A stretch of 7,012 nucleotides of DNA from Gammaproteobacteria bacterium. Its GTDB lineage: Bacteria > Pseudomonadota > Gammaproteobacteria > Steroidobacterales > GCA-2729495. Where the stretch lies: NCBI GenBank assembly GCA_023383735.1, contig JAHDYN010000089.1:1-7012 (forward strand). The letters are read 5' to 3'. The position numbers were made by a program, and so were the translations under genes. Positions 1 to 6,842 of the stretch are shown here, piece after piece. Each line of letters starts with the position of its first letter. Within the stretch, counting starts at the first letter, position 1. Under the pieces are notes generated by a model. It was not told the DNA's origin, ran no database searches, and saw nothing but the letters and a program-made list of their open reading frames with translations.

Positions 1-392
1 ATTTCGGCGGTAATGCGGTCCGCAAGCTTCTGCAGCCGCTTGCGCAGCGTCTTGTGATAGTCGCGTCCCAGGGCATAGCGCGCGATGTAGGCGCGCGCCG
101 GATCGGCGAGGGCGCGAGCCGCGGTCTCCACGTCGGCGCCGAGGTAGTCCATGCGCGCCGAGATGACCCGCCGGGTGCCCGGCCACAGTTCGGCTGGCCG
201 GCTGCGCTTGCTGCCGTGTTTCGCCATGTAGTCGAGTTCGCCGTGCAGGCCGGCACCCAGCCAGGCGTTCAGTCGCGCTTCCGCCGTGCCCAGATCCGTA
301 TGCGTGATGCCGATCTGCTGAAAGCCGAGCGCCAGACCCCAGGCCTTGATGCGCCGGGCAAGCTCGGGAGACTCCGGTGGAATGACTGACAC
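1..392 (-). CDS. queG: Epoxyqueuosine reductase QueG, N-terminal part (cut by left edge)
   Basis: QueG is a cytoplasmic, cobalamin-dependent iron-sulfur enzyme that reduces epoxyqueuosine to queuosine at wobble position 34 of tRNAs with GUN anticodons, the last step of queuosine synthesis. About 130 codons are visible on the minus strand. Recognisable stretches, recalled from E. coli QueG, are LGFQQIGIT (residues 22-30), HGELDYMAKHG (50-60), a PGTRRVISARMDYL block (71-84) and RYALGRDYHKTLRKRL (105-120). The C-terminal ferredoxin-like cluster cysteines lie outside the window. The start chosen is GTG at 392-390, because the following VSVIPPESPELARRIKAW lines up with the family N-terminus. The frame stays open up to a stop at 431-429, so a TTG at 407-405 is a weaker alternative. 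No clear Shine-Dalgarno precedes the GTG. It is divergent from nnr, as in related genomes. The family call is secure; the exact start is not. Confidence 0.93.
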   Translation of the reverse strand, partial: MSVIPPESPELARRIKAWGLALGFQQIGITHTDLGTAEARLNAWLGAGLHGELDYMAKHGSKRSRPAELWPGTRRVISARMDYLGADVETAARALADPARAYIARYALGRDYHKTLRKRLQKLADRITAE

Positions 393-430
393 GGTATTCG
401 CAGGCAAAGCCGGTGGGTCCGGGGGGCATC

Positions 431-436
431 AGTATA
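431..436 (-). promoter_or_regulatory. Possible -10 element for queG
   Basis: Read on the minus strand this is TATACT, five of six matches to the sigma-70 -10 consensus, about 39 nt before the GTG start of queG. It overlaps the plus-strand TATAAT on the opposite strand. No convincing -35 hexamer sits 16-18 nt upstream, so the call is tentative. Confidence 0.2.
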
Positions 437-438
437 AT
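433..438 (+). promoter_or_regulatory. Candidate -10 element (TATAAT) for nnr-tsaE
   Basis: A perfect TATAAT lies in the 53-nt divergent gap between queG and nnr. A start of transcription 6-7 nt downstream would fall at about 444-445, right against the ATG at 446, giving a leaderless or nearly leaderless mRNA. That fits the absence of a Shine-Dalgarno before nnr. No good -35 hexamer is seen at the expected spacing, so this could be a weak or activator-dependent promoter, or chance. Confidence 0.35.
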
Positions 439-445
439 CACCGGC

Positions 446-1939
446 ATGACTGACATGGCACACAGCGTGTGGACGCCGGCACAGGTTCGTGAACTTGATC
501 GCCACGCCATCGCGCGTTGCGGGATCCCCGGTTACGAGCTGATGACACGGGCCGGGCAGGCTGCATTCAGGATCGCGCGGGAGCGGTGGCCGGAGGCTCG
601 TCGGTGGGTGGTGCTGTGCGGTGCCGGCAACAATGCCGGCGACGGATTTGTTGTCGCCCGGCTCGCACGGGCTGCCAATCTGGATGTCAGCCTTGCCGCG
701 CTGTCTGATCCGGCGCAATTGCAGGGCGATGCGGCGACTGCCTGGCGCGACTACGAGGCTGCGGGTGGCACGACGCAGCCCTTCTCCGCTGCGCTGATCA
801 GCGACGCCGAGCTGGTGATCGACGCACTGCTCGGCACCGGTCTGCAGCGGCCGGTCAGCGGCGAGTACCTGGCGGCAATCGAAACGGTGAACGCCGAAGC
901 GCGACCGGTGCTCGCGCTCGATGTGCCGAGCGGACTGGACAGTTCCAGCGGGGCCGTCCTCGGTGCTGCGGTATGGGCGGATCTGACCGTAACCTTCGTC
1001 GGCCAGAAAGCCGGCCTGTATCTGGGCTCCGGGCCGGAATATTGTGGCGAGATCGAATTTGCCGGGCTCGATATCCCGGCCAGCGTCGTGGAGCAGCTCG
1101 ATGCTGCACCGCTTTTCAGTCTGTATGGCAGGGACGATCTGCTTCACCTGCTGCCGCCGCGCCCCGCCAATGCGCACAAAGGCAACTTCGGTCACGTGCT
1201 GATCGTCGGTGGCGATCACGGCATGAGCGGGGCGGTGCGCCTCGCCGGTGAAGCAGCCCTGCGTGCCGGGGCAGGCCTGGTCACGGTGGCGACGCGGCCC
1301 GACCATGCGCTCGTGCTGCCTTTGGGCCGGCCCGAACTGATGTGTGCGGGCATGGCGAGAGCCAGCGATCTCGAACCGCTGCTCGAGCGCGCCACGATCG
1401 TGGCCTGCGGTCCGGGACTCGGTCGCGGTGAGTGGGCCCGGGATCTGTTTGACCGGGTCGTTGGCAGCGGCCTGCCGCTGGTGCTGGATGCCGACGCGCT
1501 CAACCTGCTCGCCGATCGCAAGCTGCGCAGGGACGACTGGATACTCACGCCACACCCGGGTGAGGCGGGGCGTCTGCTCGGCAGTGACAGTAGGGCGGTG
1601 CAGGCCGACCGGTTCGCGGCGCTGAACGGACTCTGCCGGGAATATGGTGGCACGGTGATTCTCAAGGGCCGCGGCAGCCTGGTGGGACGAGCGGGCAGCG
1701 TCCCCGTGCTGATCGATCGCGGCAATCCGGGCATGGCCACTGCGGGCATGGGCGATGTGCTGACTGGCCTGGTGGCAGGTCTGGTCGCGCAGACCGGCGC
1801 GACGGATGTGCCGACGGCTGCGGGTGCCGCATTCATCCATGCCGCTGCTGGTGACGCAGCTGCACTCACCGGTGAACGCGGCCTGCTGGCCAGCGATCTC
1901 TTTGCACAGTTCCGCACATGGCTCAATCCCGCACACTGA
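446..1939 (+). CDS. nnr: Bifunctional NAD(P)H-hydrate repair enzyme (NAD(P)HX epimerase + ADP-dependent dehydratase)
   Basis: This YjeF-type enzyme repairs hydrated, inactive NADH/NADPH (NADHX, NADPHX). The N-terminal epimerase interconverts the R and S hydrates and the C-terminal ribokinase-like dehydratase restores the cofactor from the S form using ADP (known for the family). Counting from ATG 446 (497 residues), the epimerase half shows GAGNNAGDG (59-67), DALLGTGL (126-133) and LDVPSGLDS (158-166). The dehydratase half shows AHKGNFGH (243-250), GGDHGMSGA (255-263), GPGLG (322-326), LTPHPGEAGRLL (367-378) and GMATAGMGDVLTG (429-441), whose Asp437 is the expected catalytic base. Length and both domains match the E. 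coli protein, so it looks intact. The start is uncertain: GTG 413 would add 11 residues that look like intergenic sequence, and ATG 455 is also possible. None has a Shine-Dalgarno. Its 3' end overlaps tsaE. Confidence 0.95.
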   Translation: MTDMAHSVWTPAQVRELDRHAIARCGIPGYELMTRAGQAAFRIARERWPEARRWVVLCGAGNNAGDGFVVARLARAANLDVSLAALSDPAQLQGDAATAWRDYEAAGGTTQPFSAALISDAELVIDALLGTGLQRPVSGEYLAAIETVNAEARPVLALDVPSGLDSSSGAVLGAAVWADLTVTFVGQKAGLYLGSGPEYCGEIEFAGLDIPASVVEQLDAAPLFSLYGRDDLLHLLPPRPANAHKGNFGHVLIVGGDHGMSGAVRLAGEAALRAGAGLVTVATRPDHALVLPLGRPELMCAGMARASDLEPLLERATIVACGPGLGRGEWARDLFDRVVGSGLPLVLDADALNLLADRKLRRDDWILTPHPGEAGRLLGSDSRAVQADRFAALNGLCREYGGTVILKGRGSLVGRAGSVPVLIDRGNPGMATAGMGDVLTGLVAGLVAQTGATDVPTAAGAAFIHAAAGDAAALTGERGLLASDLFAQFRTWLNPAH

Positions 1940-2400
1940 CGCTGGCCGATCCGGCCGCGACAGAGCGACTCGGTCATGCGGTGGCACAGGCGCTGGTCGC
2001 CCAGCAGCCCGTGACTTTTTCACTCTATCTGGAAGGCGAACTCGGTGCCGGCAAGACGGCCTTTGCGCGTGCCCTGCTGGCCGGGCTCGGCTACGAGGGG
2101 CGCGTGCCGAGTCCCACCTATACGCTGGTCGAGCCCTATAGCGCAGCCGGTTTCCAGCTGCTGCATGCCGACCTGTACCGTCTCGAGGATCCGGCTGAAC
2201 TCGAGGCCCTGGGTATCGCCGACCAGTTCGGTCCCGGCTGCCTCCTGCTGGTCGAGTGGCCGGTTCGCGGGCAGGGACGGTTGCCGCCAGCGGACATCAG
2301 GCTCTGCCTCTCGGTCGCCGGCCAGGGTCGCCAGGCTGCGCTTGAGGCCCGGTCAGCGGCAGGCGAGCGCCTGCTGGAGTTGCTCGGTCCAGGCTCCTGA
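1918..2400 (+). CDS. tsaE: tRNA threonylcarbamoyladenosine biosynthesis ATPase TsaE
   Basis: TsaE is the small P-loop ATPase that works with TsaB and TsaD to transfer the threonylcarbamoyl group to A37 of ANN-decoding tRNAs (t6A). It is cytoplasmic and essential in many bacteria. The 160-residue product has a Walker A motif GELGAGKT (40-47), the family signature SPTYTLVEPY (65-74), HADLYRL (83-89) and LLLVEWP (109-115), in the usual order and at close to the usual length (about 153 in E. coli). The ATG at 1918 is chosen because the N-terminus aligns with the E. coli protein as I recall it. It lies inside nnr, overlapping it by 22 nt in another frame, and no Shine-Dalgarno is obvious, so translational coupling to nnr is likely. 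It probably ends the nnr-tsaE unit, although no terminator hairpin is visible after it. Confidence 0.95.
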   Translation: MAQSRTLTLADPAATERLGHAVAQALVAQQPVTFSLYLEGELGAGKTAFARALLAGLGYEGRVPSPTYTLVEPYSAAGFQLLHADLYRLEDPAELEALGIADQFGPGCLLLVEWPVRGQGRLPPADIRLCLSVAGQGRQAALEARSAAGERLLELLGPGS

Positions 2401-2487
2401 CCCCAGTCTTCACAAGCGATTCAGCCGGTATGTTCATTTTTCCAGTGATGTACCGCCGCTATCTCCATATTTAAAAAAGGAATATTC

Positions 2488-2516
2488 TTTCCCGTGCCGG
2501 GCTGATTACGTATAAT
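2488..2516 (+). promoter_or_regulatory. Likely sigma-70 promoter for amiB-mutL-miaA-hfq
   Basis: A perfect -10 TATAAT sits at 2511-2516. Exactly 17 nt upstream is TTTCCC (2488-2493), a weak -35 with three of six matches. Upstream lies an A/T-rich run (about 2469-2490) in otherwise GC-rich DNA, which could act as an UP element and contains the palindrome GAATATTC (2480-2487). The predicted start near 2522 gives a leader of about 28 nt before amiB. The position in the only sizeable gap between the plus-strand genes supports the call. Confidence 0.55.
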
Positions 2517-2537
2517 CGGCCGCGTCGTTGGGCATCC

Positions 2538-2543
2538 GGGAGG
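2538..2543 (+). promoter_or_regulatory. Ribosome binding site of amiB
   Basis: GGGAGG lies 6 nt before GTG 2550, which fixes that GTG as the amiB start although no ATG is available nearby in frame. Confidence 0.75.
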
Positions 2544-2549
2544 CAGGGC

Positions 2550-3965
2550 GTGAAGCGCAGCTGGGTCAACTGCCTTGTTGGCATCCTTGCGAGCTTGCTG
2601 ATCCCTGTTGTCGGCGCAGACGCTGCCGAGCGCCTGCAGGTCCAGGCGGTACGGATTGTCGAGCAGGATGCAGCCACCCGGGTCGGGCTGCGCCTTTCGC
2701 GGTCCGCTGATTTCAGGATGTTCACGCTCACCGGCCCGGACCGGGTGGTGCTGGACATTTCCGCGGCCGCCCTGGGCCGCACCGCGTTGCCGCTGCCGGA
2801 CGCCACGGGTTCCGTGCGCGAGGTACGGGCCGCGCACCGTGACGGCAACCTGCGCATCGTCTTTGACCTCACGGCTCCCATGCGTCCGTCGAGCAGCCTC
2901 GTCAATGAAGGCACCGCTGCGCTTCTGACGATCGACCTGCAACCGGTGGCGATGGCCGCGGTTGCGGCCCCGGCCCCGGCCCCGGCAGCTACCCCTGAAC
3001 CGAAACCAGCCGCAGCGCCTGAACCGGGACCAGCTGCAGTGCCTGCAGCGCCGGCGGTCACTGCAAAGCCGGCACGCCCCGTGCGGGATATCGTCGTTGT
3101 CGTCGATGCGGGCCACGGTGGCCATGATCCGGGTGCGCTGGGTTCCCGCGGCCTCAGGGAAAAGGATGTCACGCTGGCGATCAGTCGTCGCCTTGTCGAT
3201 CTCATCAACAGTACGCCGAACATGCGCGGAGTCCTGACCCGCAGCGATGATCGTTTTCTGGACCTGCGCGCCCGCATGGAGCGGGCGCGTTCGGTCAGTG
3301 CAGACCTGTTTATCTCGATCCACGCCGATGCCGCCATGAACCGGAGTGCGCGCGGGTCCACGGTCTACGTGCTTTCGGAGAAGGCCGCGAGCGACGAGGC
3401 TTCGCGTCGCCTGGCCGCGCGCGAGAATGCAGCGCTTATCGGTGGCGTCGAACTGGGTAACAAGGATCCGGTGCTGGCTTCGGTGCTGATGGACCTGTCG
3501 CAGAATGCATCCATCAGTTCGAGCATCAGTGTGGGCGATGCGATTCTCGGCGAGATGGCCAGCCTCGGGCGCCTGCATCGTGACAAGGTGCAGCATGCGC
3601 CGTTCATGGTACTGAAGTCGCCCGATGTGCCTTCGATACTGATCGAGACCGCCTATATTTCCAATCCCGAGGATGAGCGCAATCTGGGCTCTGCACAGCA
3701 CCAGGACAAGCTTGCCCGTGCCGTGCTCGGCGGCATTCGTCGCTACTTCGATTCCAATCCCGCGCGGGGCGTGATGACGGCTGATGCCGGGCCGCCGGAA
3801 GCACCGCGCAGCGATATCCGGCACGTGATCCGGCGCGGCGATACCCTCTCGGGGATTGCCGACCGCTACAACATCAGCATGCAGCGGATCCGTGCGGTGA
3901 ACGGACTGCGTTCGGATACCGTCCGCCTCGGGCAGACCTTGCGGATCCCCGCTGAAAGCACCTGA
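2550..3965 (+). CDS. amiB: N-acetylmuramoyl-L-alanine amidase AmiB/AmiC type (AMIN + Amidase_3 + LysM)
   Basis: This periplasmic zinc amidase cuts the amide bond between MurNAc and the stem peptide, splitting septal peptidoglycan in daughter-cell separation. The 471-residue product begins with a signal peptide (MKRSW, a hydrophobic stretch about 8-21, likely cleavage after VGADA near 25). Next come an AMIN targeting domain (about 29-130), a Pro/Ala-rich linker (about 139-178), the Amidase_3 catalytic domain (about 180-400) and a C-terminal LysM (about 424-467; HVIRRGDTLSGIADRY, LGQTLRIP). Expected zinc ligands are His189 (DAGHGG), Glu204 (REKD) and His258 (SIHAD); the catalytic Glu366 is in LIETAYISN. 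The segment about 305-345 matches the autoinhibitory insert of amidases activated by LytM factors such as EnvC or NlpD (family knowledge). E. coli AmiB lacks LysM, whereas the Pseudomonas type has it. The GTG start is supported by a strong ribosome binding site. Confidence 0.95.
   Translation: MKRSWVNCLVGILASLLIPVVGADAAERLQVQAVRIVEQDAATRVGLRLSRSADFRMFTLTGPDRVVLDISAAALGRTALPLPDATGSVREVRAAHRDGNLRIVFDLTAPMRPSSSLVNEGTAALLTIDLQPVAMAAVAAPAPAPAATPEPKPAAAPEPGPAAVPAAPAVTAKPARPVRDIVVVVDAGHGGHDPGALGSRGLREKDVTLAISRRLVDLINSTPNMRGVLTRSDDRFLDLRARMERARSVSADLFISIHADAAMNRSARGSTVYVLSEKAASDEASRRLAARENAALIGGVELGNKDPVLASVLMDLSQNASISSSISVGDAILGEMASLGRLHRDKVQHAPFMVLKSPDVPSILIETAYISNPEDERNLGSAQHQDKLARAVLGGIRRYFDSNPARGVMTADAGPPEAPRSDIRHVIRRGDTLSGIADRYNISMQRIRAVNGLRSDTVRLGQTLRIPAEST
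2994..3041 (+). repeat. Two-copy 24-bp tandem repeat in the amiB linker
   Basis: The segments 2994-3017 and 3018-3041 match at 20 of 24 bases and encode PEPKPAAA and PEPGPAAV in the Pro/Ala-rich linker between the AMIN and amidase domains. All four differences are transitions. This looks like local duplication in a low-complexity, length-tolerant linker. Confidence 0.7.
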
Positions 3966-4011
3966 GCGAAGCCGCGGCGCGATCTTTGCCGGGCTGTCTG
4001 CGCGCTCCGGT

Positions 4012-4039
4012 TTGCAATGCCCGTTGTATTTGAAACAAT
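4012..4039 (+). promoter_or_regulatory. Weak candidate promoter before mutL
   Basis: TTGCAA (4012-4017) and AACAAT (4034-4039) are spaced 16 nt apart, each with four of six consensus matches, in the 80-nt gap between amiB and mutL. Transcription would begin about at the mutL ATG (4046), which has no Shine-Dalgarno. This is weak evidence; mutL may simply be transcribed from the amiB promoter. Confidence 0.2.
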
Positions 4040-4045
4040 CACCGG

Positions 4046-5779
4046 ATGCCGATTCGCGAACTGCCCACGCACCTGGTCAATCAGATTGCCGCTGGTGAGG
4101 TCGTCGAGCGCCCCGCTTCGGTGGTGAAGGAGCTGCTTGAGAACAGCCTGGACGCCGGTGCTGCGCGTATCGAGATCGAACTGGAAGAAGCCGGGGTAAA
4201 GCTCTGCCGGATACGCGATGACGGTGGCGGCATCCCGCGGGATGAACTGCCGCTGGCACTCGCGCGGCACGCGACCAGCAAGATCAGTTCGCTGGAGGAT
4301 CTGGAGCAGGTGGCGACGCTGGGCTTTCGCGGCGAAGCGCTGCCGAGCATCGCGTCGGTCTCGCGACTGCAGATCACGTCCCGGCAGCCATCGGCAGATG
4401 CAGGCTTCGTGCTTGACGGTACGGATGGTGGCGTCTGTCCGGCGGCGCATCCGCCGGGCACCACGGTCGAGGTCCGCGACCTGTTCTTCAATACGCCGGC
4501 TCGCCGCCGGTTTCTGCGCAGCGAGCGTACCGAGTTCGGGCGCGTGCGCGAGGTGATCGAGCGAATCGCGCTGTCGCGCAGTTCCGTTGCCCTGCGGGTC
4601 ACGCACAACAGTCGCCAGATTCTGGATCTGCCCGCAGCCGCCACGCCAGCTGAGCTCGTTGACCGGGTCAGCCGGGTCTGCGGCAGGGAATTCACCGACA
4701 ACGCGATCTACATCCAGCGGGAATCCGCCGGAATGCTGTTGCGCGGGTGGCTGGTGCGCCCCGTGCACGCACGCAGCCAGCCGGACCTCCAATACATGTT
4801 TCTCAACGGGCGTGCGATTCGCGACAAGCTGCTCGCCGGCGCGGTGCGTGCCGGGTATCGCGACGTCCTCTATCGTGACCGCTGGCCGGCCTTTGTCCTG
4901 TACCTGGACATGGACCCGGCCTGGGTCGATGTGAATGCGCACCCCGCCAAGCAGGAAGTGCGGTTTCGCGAACCGGGGCCGGTGCGTGATTTCGTGCGGC
5001 GGACGGTGGAGGCAGCGATTGCCGGGCCCCCGGCTACTCATGGCGAAGCGCATGCCTCCGGTGCGCCTGCCGGGCCGGTGGCGGGGCTGACGCAGAGTTC
5101 GCTGGGCTTTGCGACGCCGGTACCGGCCGGCATCGTGCGGGAGCAACTGGCGAGCTATTCGCAGCTGGCTGCACCGGCGGTGCAGGTCGACGGGATGCCA
5201 CCGCTCGGCTATGCGCTGGCGCAACTGCACGGCGTGTATATCCTCGCGCAGAATGCCGACGGCCTGATCATCGTCGATGCCCACGCGGCACATGAACGGG
5301 TCAGCTACGAGCGGCTGAAGGCCTCGGTCCGTCAGTCGGCTGTTCAGGTGCAGAAACTGCTCGTACCGCCATCAATTGCAGTCAGCGAGCGTGAGGCCGA
5401 CCAGGTGGAGCTGCACGGCGAGTTGCTGGGCCGTTGCGGTTTTCTGCTCGAGCGCGTCGCACCAGACCGGATTGCCGTGCGCGGTATGCCGGCCCTGCTT
5501 GCCGGCATCGATCCGGCGACGGTGGTTCGTCAGCTGCTGCCTGGTCTCGGCGCGGATCTGGTCATGGATGATCTGCTCGATGTGCTGGATCGCGTGCTGG
5601 CAGGCTCGGCATGTCATGCCGCGATACGCGCCAATCGCCGCCTGACGGTGGAAGAGATGAACAGCCTCCTGCGCGATATGGAGCGCACGGAGCGCAGCGA
5701 TCAGTGCAATCACGGCCGGCCAACCCGGGTGGCACTGTCCATGGCGGATCTGGATCAGTTGTTTGCGCGTGGCCGCTGA
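4046..5779 (+). CDS. mutL: DNA mismatch repair protein MutL with predicted endonuclease site
   Basis: MutL is the GHKL ATPase that links mismatch recognition by MutS to strand incision and excision. In the N-terminal ATPase (about 1-325) are KELLENSLDAG (28-38, with general base Glu29 and Mg ligand Asn33 at E. coli numbering), RDDGGGI (57-63, Asp58), ATSKI (76-80), GFRGEA (93-98), NTPARRRF (149-156) and HPAKQEVRF (299-307). A short Ala/Pro-rich linker (about 325-385) leads to the C-terminal dimerisation domain. That domain has DAHAAHERVSYE (411-422), fitting D-x-H-A-x2-E-x4-E of endonuclease-type MutL, plus QKLLVP (436-441, a beta-clamp-like motif), ACHAAIRANRR (522-532) and CNHGRP (554-559). 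E. coli MutL lacks the metal motif and relies on MutH. At 577 residues it looks complete. The gene follows amiB in the same direction; no Shine-Dalgarno is visible before the ATG. Confidence 0.97.
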   Translation: MPIRELPTHLVNQIAAGEVVERPASVVKELLENSLDAGAARIEIELEEAGVKLCRIRDDGGGIPRDELPLALARHATSKISSLEDLEQVATLGFRGEALPSIASVSRLQITSRQPSADAGFVLDGTDGGVCPAAHPPGTTVEVRDLFFNTPARRRFLRSERTEFGRVREVIERIALSRSSVALRVTHNSRQILDLPAAATPAELVDRVSRVCGREFTDNAIYIQRESAGMLLRGWLVRPVHARSQPDLQYMFLNGRAIRDKLLAGAVRAGYRDVLYRDRWPAFVLYLDMDPAWVDVNAHPAKQEVRFREPGPVRDFVRRTVEAAIAGPPATHGEAHASGAPAGPVAGLTQSSLGFATPVPAGIVREQLASYSQLAAPAVQVDGMPPLGYALAQLHGVYILAQNADGLIIVDAHAAHERVSYERLKASVRQSAVQVQKLLVPPSIAVSEREADQVELHGELLGRCGFLLERVAPDRIAVRGMPALLAGIDPATVVRQLLPGLGADLVMDDLLDVLDRVLAGSACHAAIRANRRLTVEEMNSLLRDMERTERSDQCNHGRPTRVALSMADLDQLFARGR

Positions 5780-5800
5780 GCCTGCACCGGTCATCCTCTG

Positions 5801-6760
5801 ATGAGCAGTGTGCCGCTCGTCGTCTGCCTGATGGGCCCCACGGCGGCCGGCAAGACCGCGCTGGCCATCGAGCTTGCCCGGCGAATCCCGGTCGGTGTCA
5901 TCAGCGTCGACTCGGCGCTGGTCTACCGCCGGATGAATATCGGTACCGGCAAGCCCGAACCGGCGCTGCTGGCGGAGGTCCCACACCGGTTGATCGATGT
6001 CCGTGAGCCCTGGGAGAGCTATTCCGCCGGCGAGTTCGTGCGCGACGCGCGGACAGCCATTGCCGAGGTCGTGGCCGCCGGACGTGTGCCGCTGCTGGTC
6101 GGTGGCACGATGCTTTATTTCCGCAGCCTGTGGCAGGGTCTGTCGGCTTTGCCGGAGGGTGACAGCGAAGTGCGTGCTGCAATCGACCGGCGCGCGGCTG
6201 CCATCGGCTGGCCGGCAATGCACGCTGAACTCGCCCGCATTGATCCGCGCAGCGCCGAGCGAGTGCATCCGACCGACCGGCAACGGATCCAGCGTGCGCT
6301 TGAAGTGTGGCAACTCACGGGTCTGCCGCTTTCCGCACAGCAGGGACGGGCATTGCCGCCGGGCGACCTGCGCTTCCTGCGCATTTCCGTGATCCCTGCG
6401 GATCGACAGCTGCTGCATGCGCGGATCGAAGCCCGACTTGTCGACATGCTGGCGCGGGGCTTTATCGGCGAAGTCGAAGAGCTGATGCAGTTGCCTGAAA
6501 TGCGGCCGGATCGTCCGGCGATGCGGGCAGTTGGCTATCGTCAGCTGTGGGGAATGCTGGCCGGTGATTATGCCCGGGCCGAAGCGGAGCGGCGTGCGCT
6601 CGCGGCGACCCGGCAGCTGGCCAAGCGCCAACTCACCTGGCTGCGTCACGAAGCGTGTGAACAGACCCTGGCCATGGAGGCGGCGGATTTGCCGGGGGCT
6701 GTCGAGGCCACACTCCGCTCGCATGGCGTGCAGGATGCAATATCGGCATCGAGCGGCTAG
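5801..6760 (+). CDS. miaA: tRNA dimethylallyltransferase MiaA
   Basis: MiaA transfers a dimethylallyl group from DMAPP to N6 of A37 in tRNAs reading codons that begin with U, making i6A, the substrate for MiaB. The 319-residue product is of normal length (316 in E. coli). It shows the P-loop GPTAAGKT (12-19), DSALVYRRMNIGTGKP (37-52), LLVGGTMLYFRSL (98-110), HPTDRQRIQRALEVW (156-170), MRAVGYRQLW (241-250) and ATRQLAKRQLTWLR (269-282). The second block departs slightly from the commoner YRGMDIGTAKP, with Arg and Gly substituted, but the Asp-Ser pair is kept. It starts 21 nt after mutL without a clear Shine-Dalgarno, so coupling within the operon is likely. The TAG stop (6758-6760) forms part of a TAGAAT hexamer that could be the -10 of an hfq promoter. 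Confidence 0.97.
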   Translation: MSSVPLVVCLMGPTAAGKTALAIELARRIPVGVISVDSALVYRRMNIGTGKPEPALLAEVPHRLIDVREPWESYSAGEFVRDARTAIAEVVAAGRVPLLVGGTMLYFRSLWQGLSALPEGDSEVRAAIDRRAAAIGWPAMHAELARIDPRSAERVHPTDRQRIQRALEVWQLTGLPLSAQQGRALPPGDLRFLRISVIPADRQLLHARIEARLVDMLARGFIGEVEELMQLPEMRPDRPAMRAVGYRQLWGMLAGDYARAEAERRALAATRQLAKRQLTWLRHEACEQTLAMEAADLPGAVEATLRSHGVQDAISASSG

Positions 6761-6763
6761 AAT
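6758..6763 (+). promoter_or_regulatory. Candidate -10 element for hfq at the miaA stop
   Basis: TAGAAT matches five of six consensus positions and overlaps the miaA stop codon. Transcription from about 6769-6770 would give an hfq leader of some 84 nt. The best -35 at 17 nt spacing, ATGCAA (6735-6740), matches poorly. In E. coli, hfq has its own promoters inside and after miaA (established), which makes an internal start reasonable here. Confidence 0.3.
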
Positions 6764-6826
6764 GCGGGCGCGGGGGGAAAGCATATGCGGCGTGTTCCGC
6801 GTCGTCCAGAAGCGCCACCGGACGCA

Positions 6827-6841
6827 AGCAAAAAGAAAAAT
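6827..6841 (+). promoter_or_regulatory. Possible Hfq-binding ARN tract in the hfq leader
   Basis: Five consecutive ARN triplets (AGC AAA AAG AAA AAU in the RNA) end one base before the hfq Shine-Dalgarno. ARN repeats are the known ligand of the Hfq distal face, and E. coli Hfq represses its own mRNA by binding the leader. Autoregulation here is inferred from those facts and the position. Confidence 0.4.
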
Positions 6842-6842
6842 C

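Larger units (their letters stand above)
382..458. repeat. Direct repeat ATGACTGACAyGG flanking the divergent promoter region
   Basis: The 13-mer at 382-394 (ATGACTGACACGG) recurs at 446-458 (ATGACTGACATGG) with one mismatch, a 64-bp offset. The right copy contains the chosen nnr ATG; the left copy lies across the antisense of the first queG codons. Its function is unknown: it could be a paired protein-binding site, a small duplication or coincidence. Confidence 0.4.

Noticed and set aside
54..389. 111-codon plus-strand frame at the left edge
   Set aside because: It is antisense to queG, whose translation matches a known protein family over its whole visible length.
413..445. GTG 413 as the nnr start
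   Set aside because: The extra residues are Gly-rich with no family match, overlap the candidate promoter, and the conserved N-terminus begins after ATG 446 or 455.
1216..1977. 253-codon minus-strand frame inside nnr
   Set aside because: Ser/Arg/Pro-rich shadow with no recognisable domain, lying fully opposite the conserved dehydratase domain.
269..2023. 584-codon open frame on the minus strand opposite nnr and tsaE
   Set aside because: It is the antisense shadow of two well-recognised genes in GC-rich DNA, its product resembles no family I know, and no ribosome binding site or promoter supports it.
2401..2470. Terminator after tsaE
   Set aside because: There is a short T run (ATTTTTCC near 2436-2443) but I could not pair a stable GC-rich stem immediately before it.
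2421..6784. Three long minus-strand frames (2421-3824, 3866-5293, 5372-6784) covering amiB, mutL and miaA
   Set aside because: Each mirrors a real plus-strand gene; the products are low-complexity Arg/His/Gln-rich strings typical of reverse reading of GC-rich codons.
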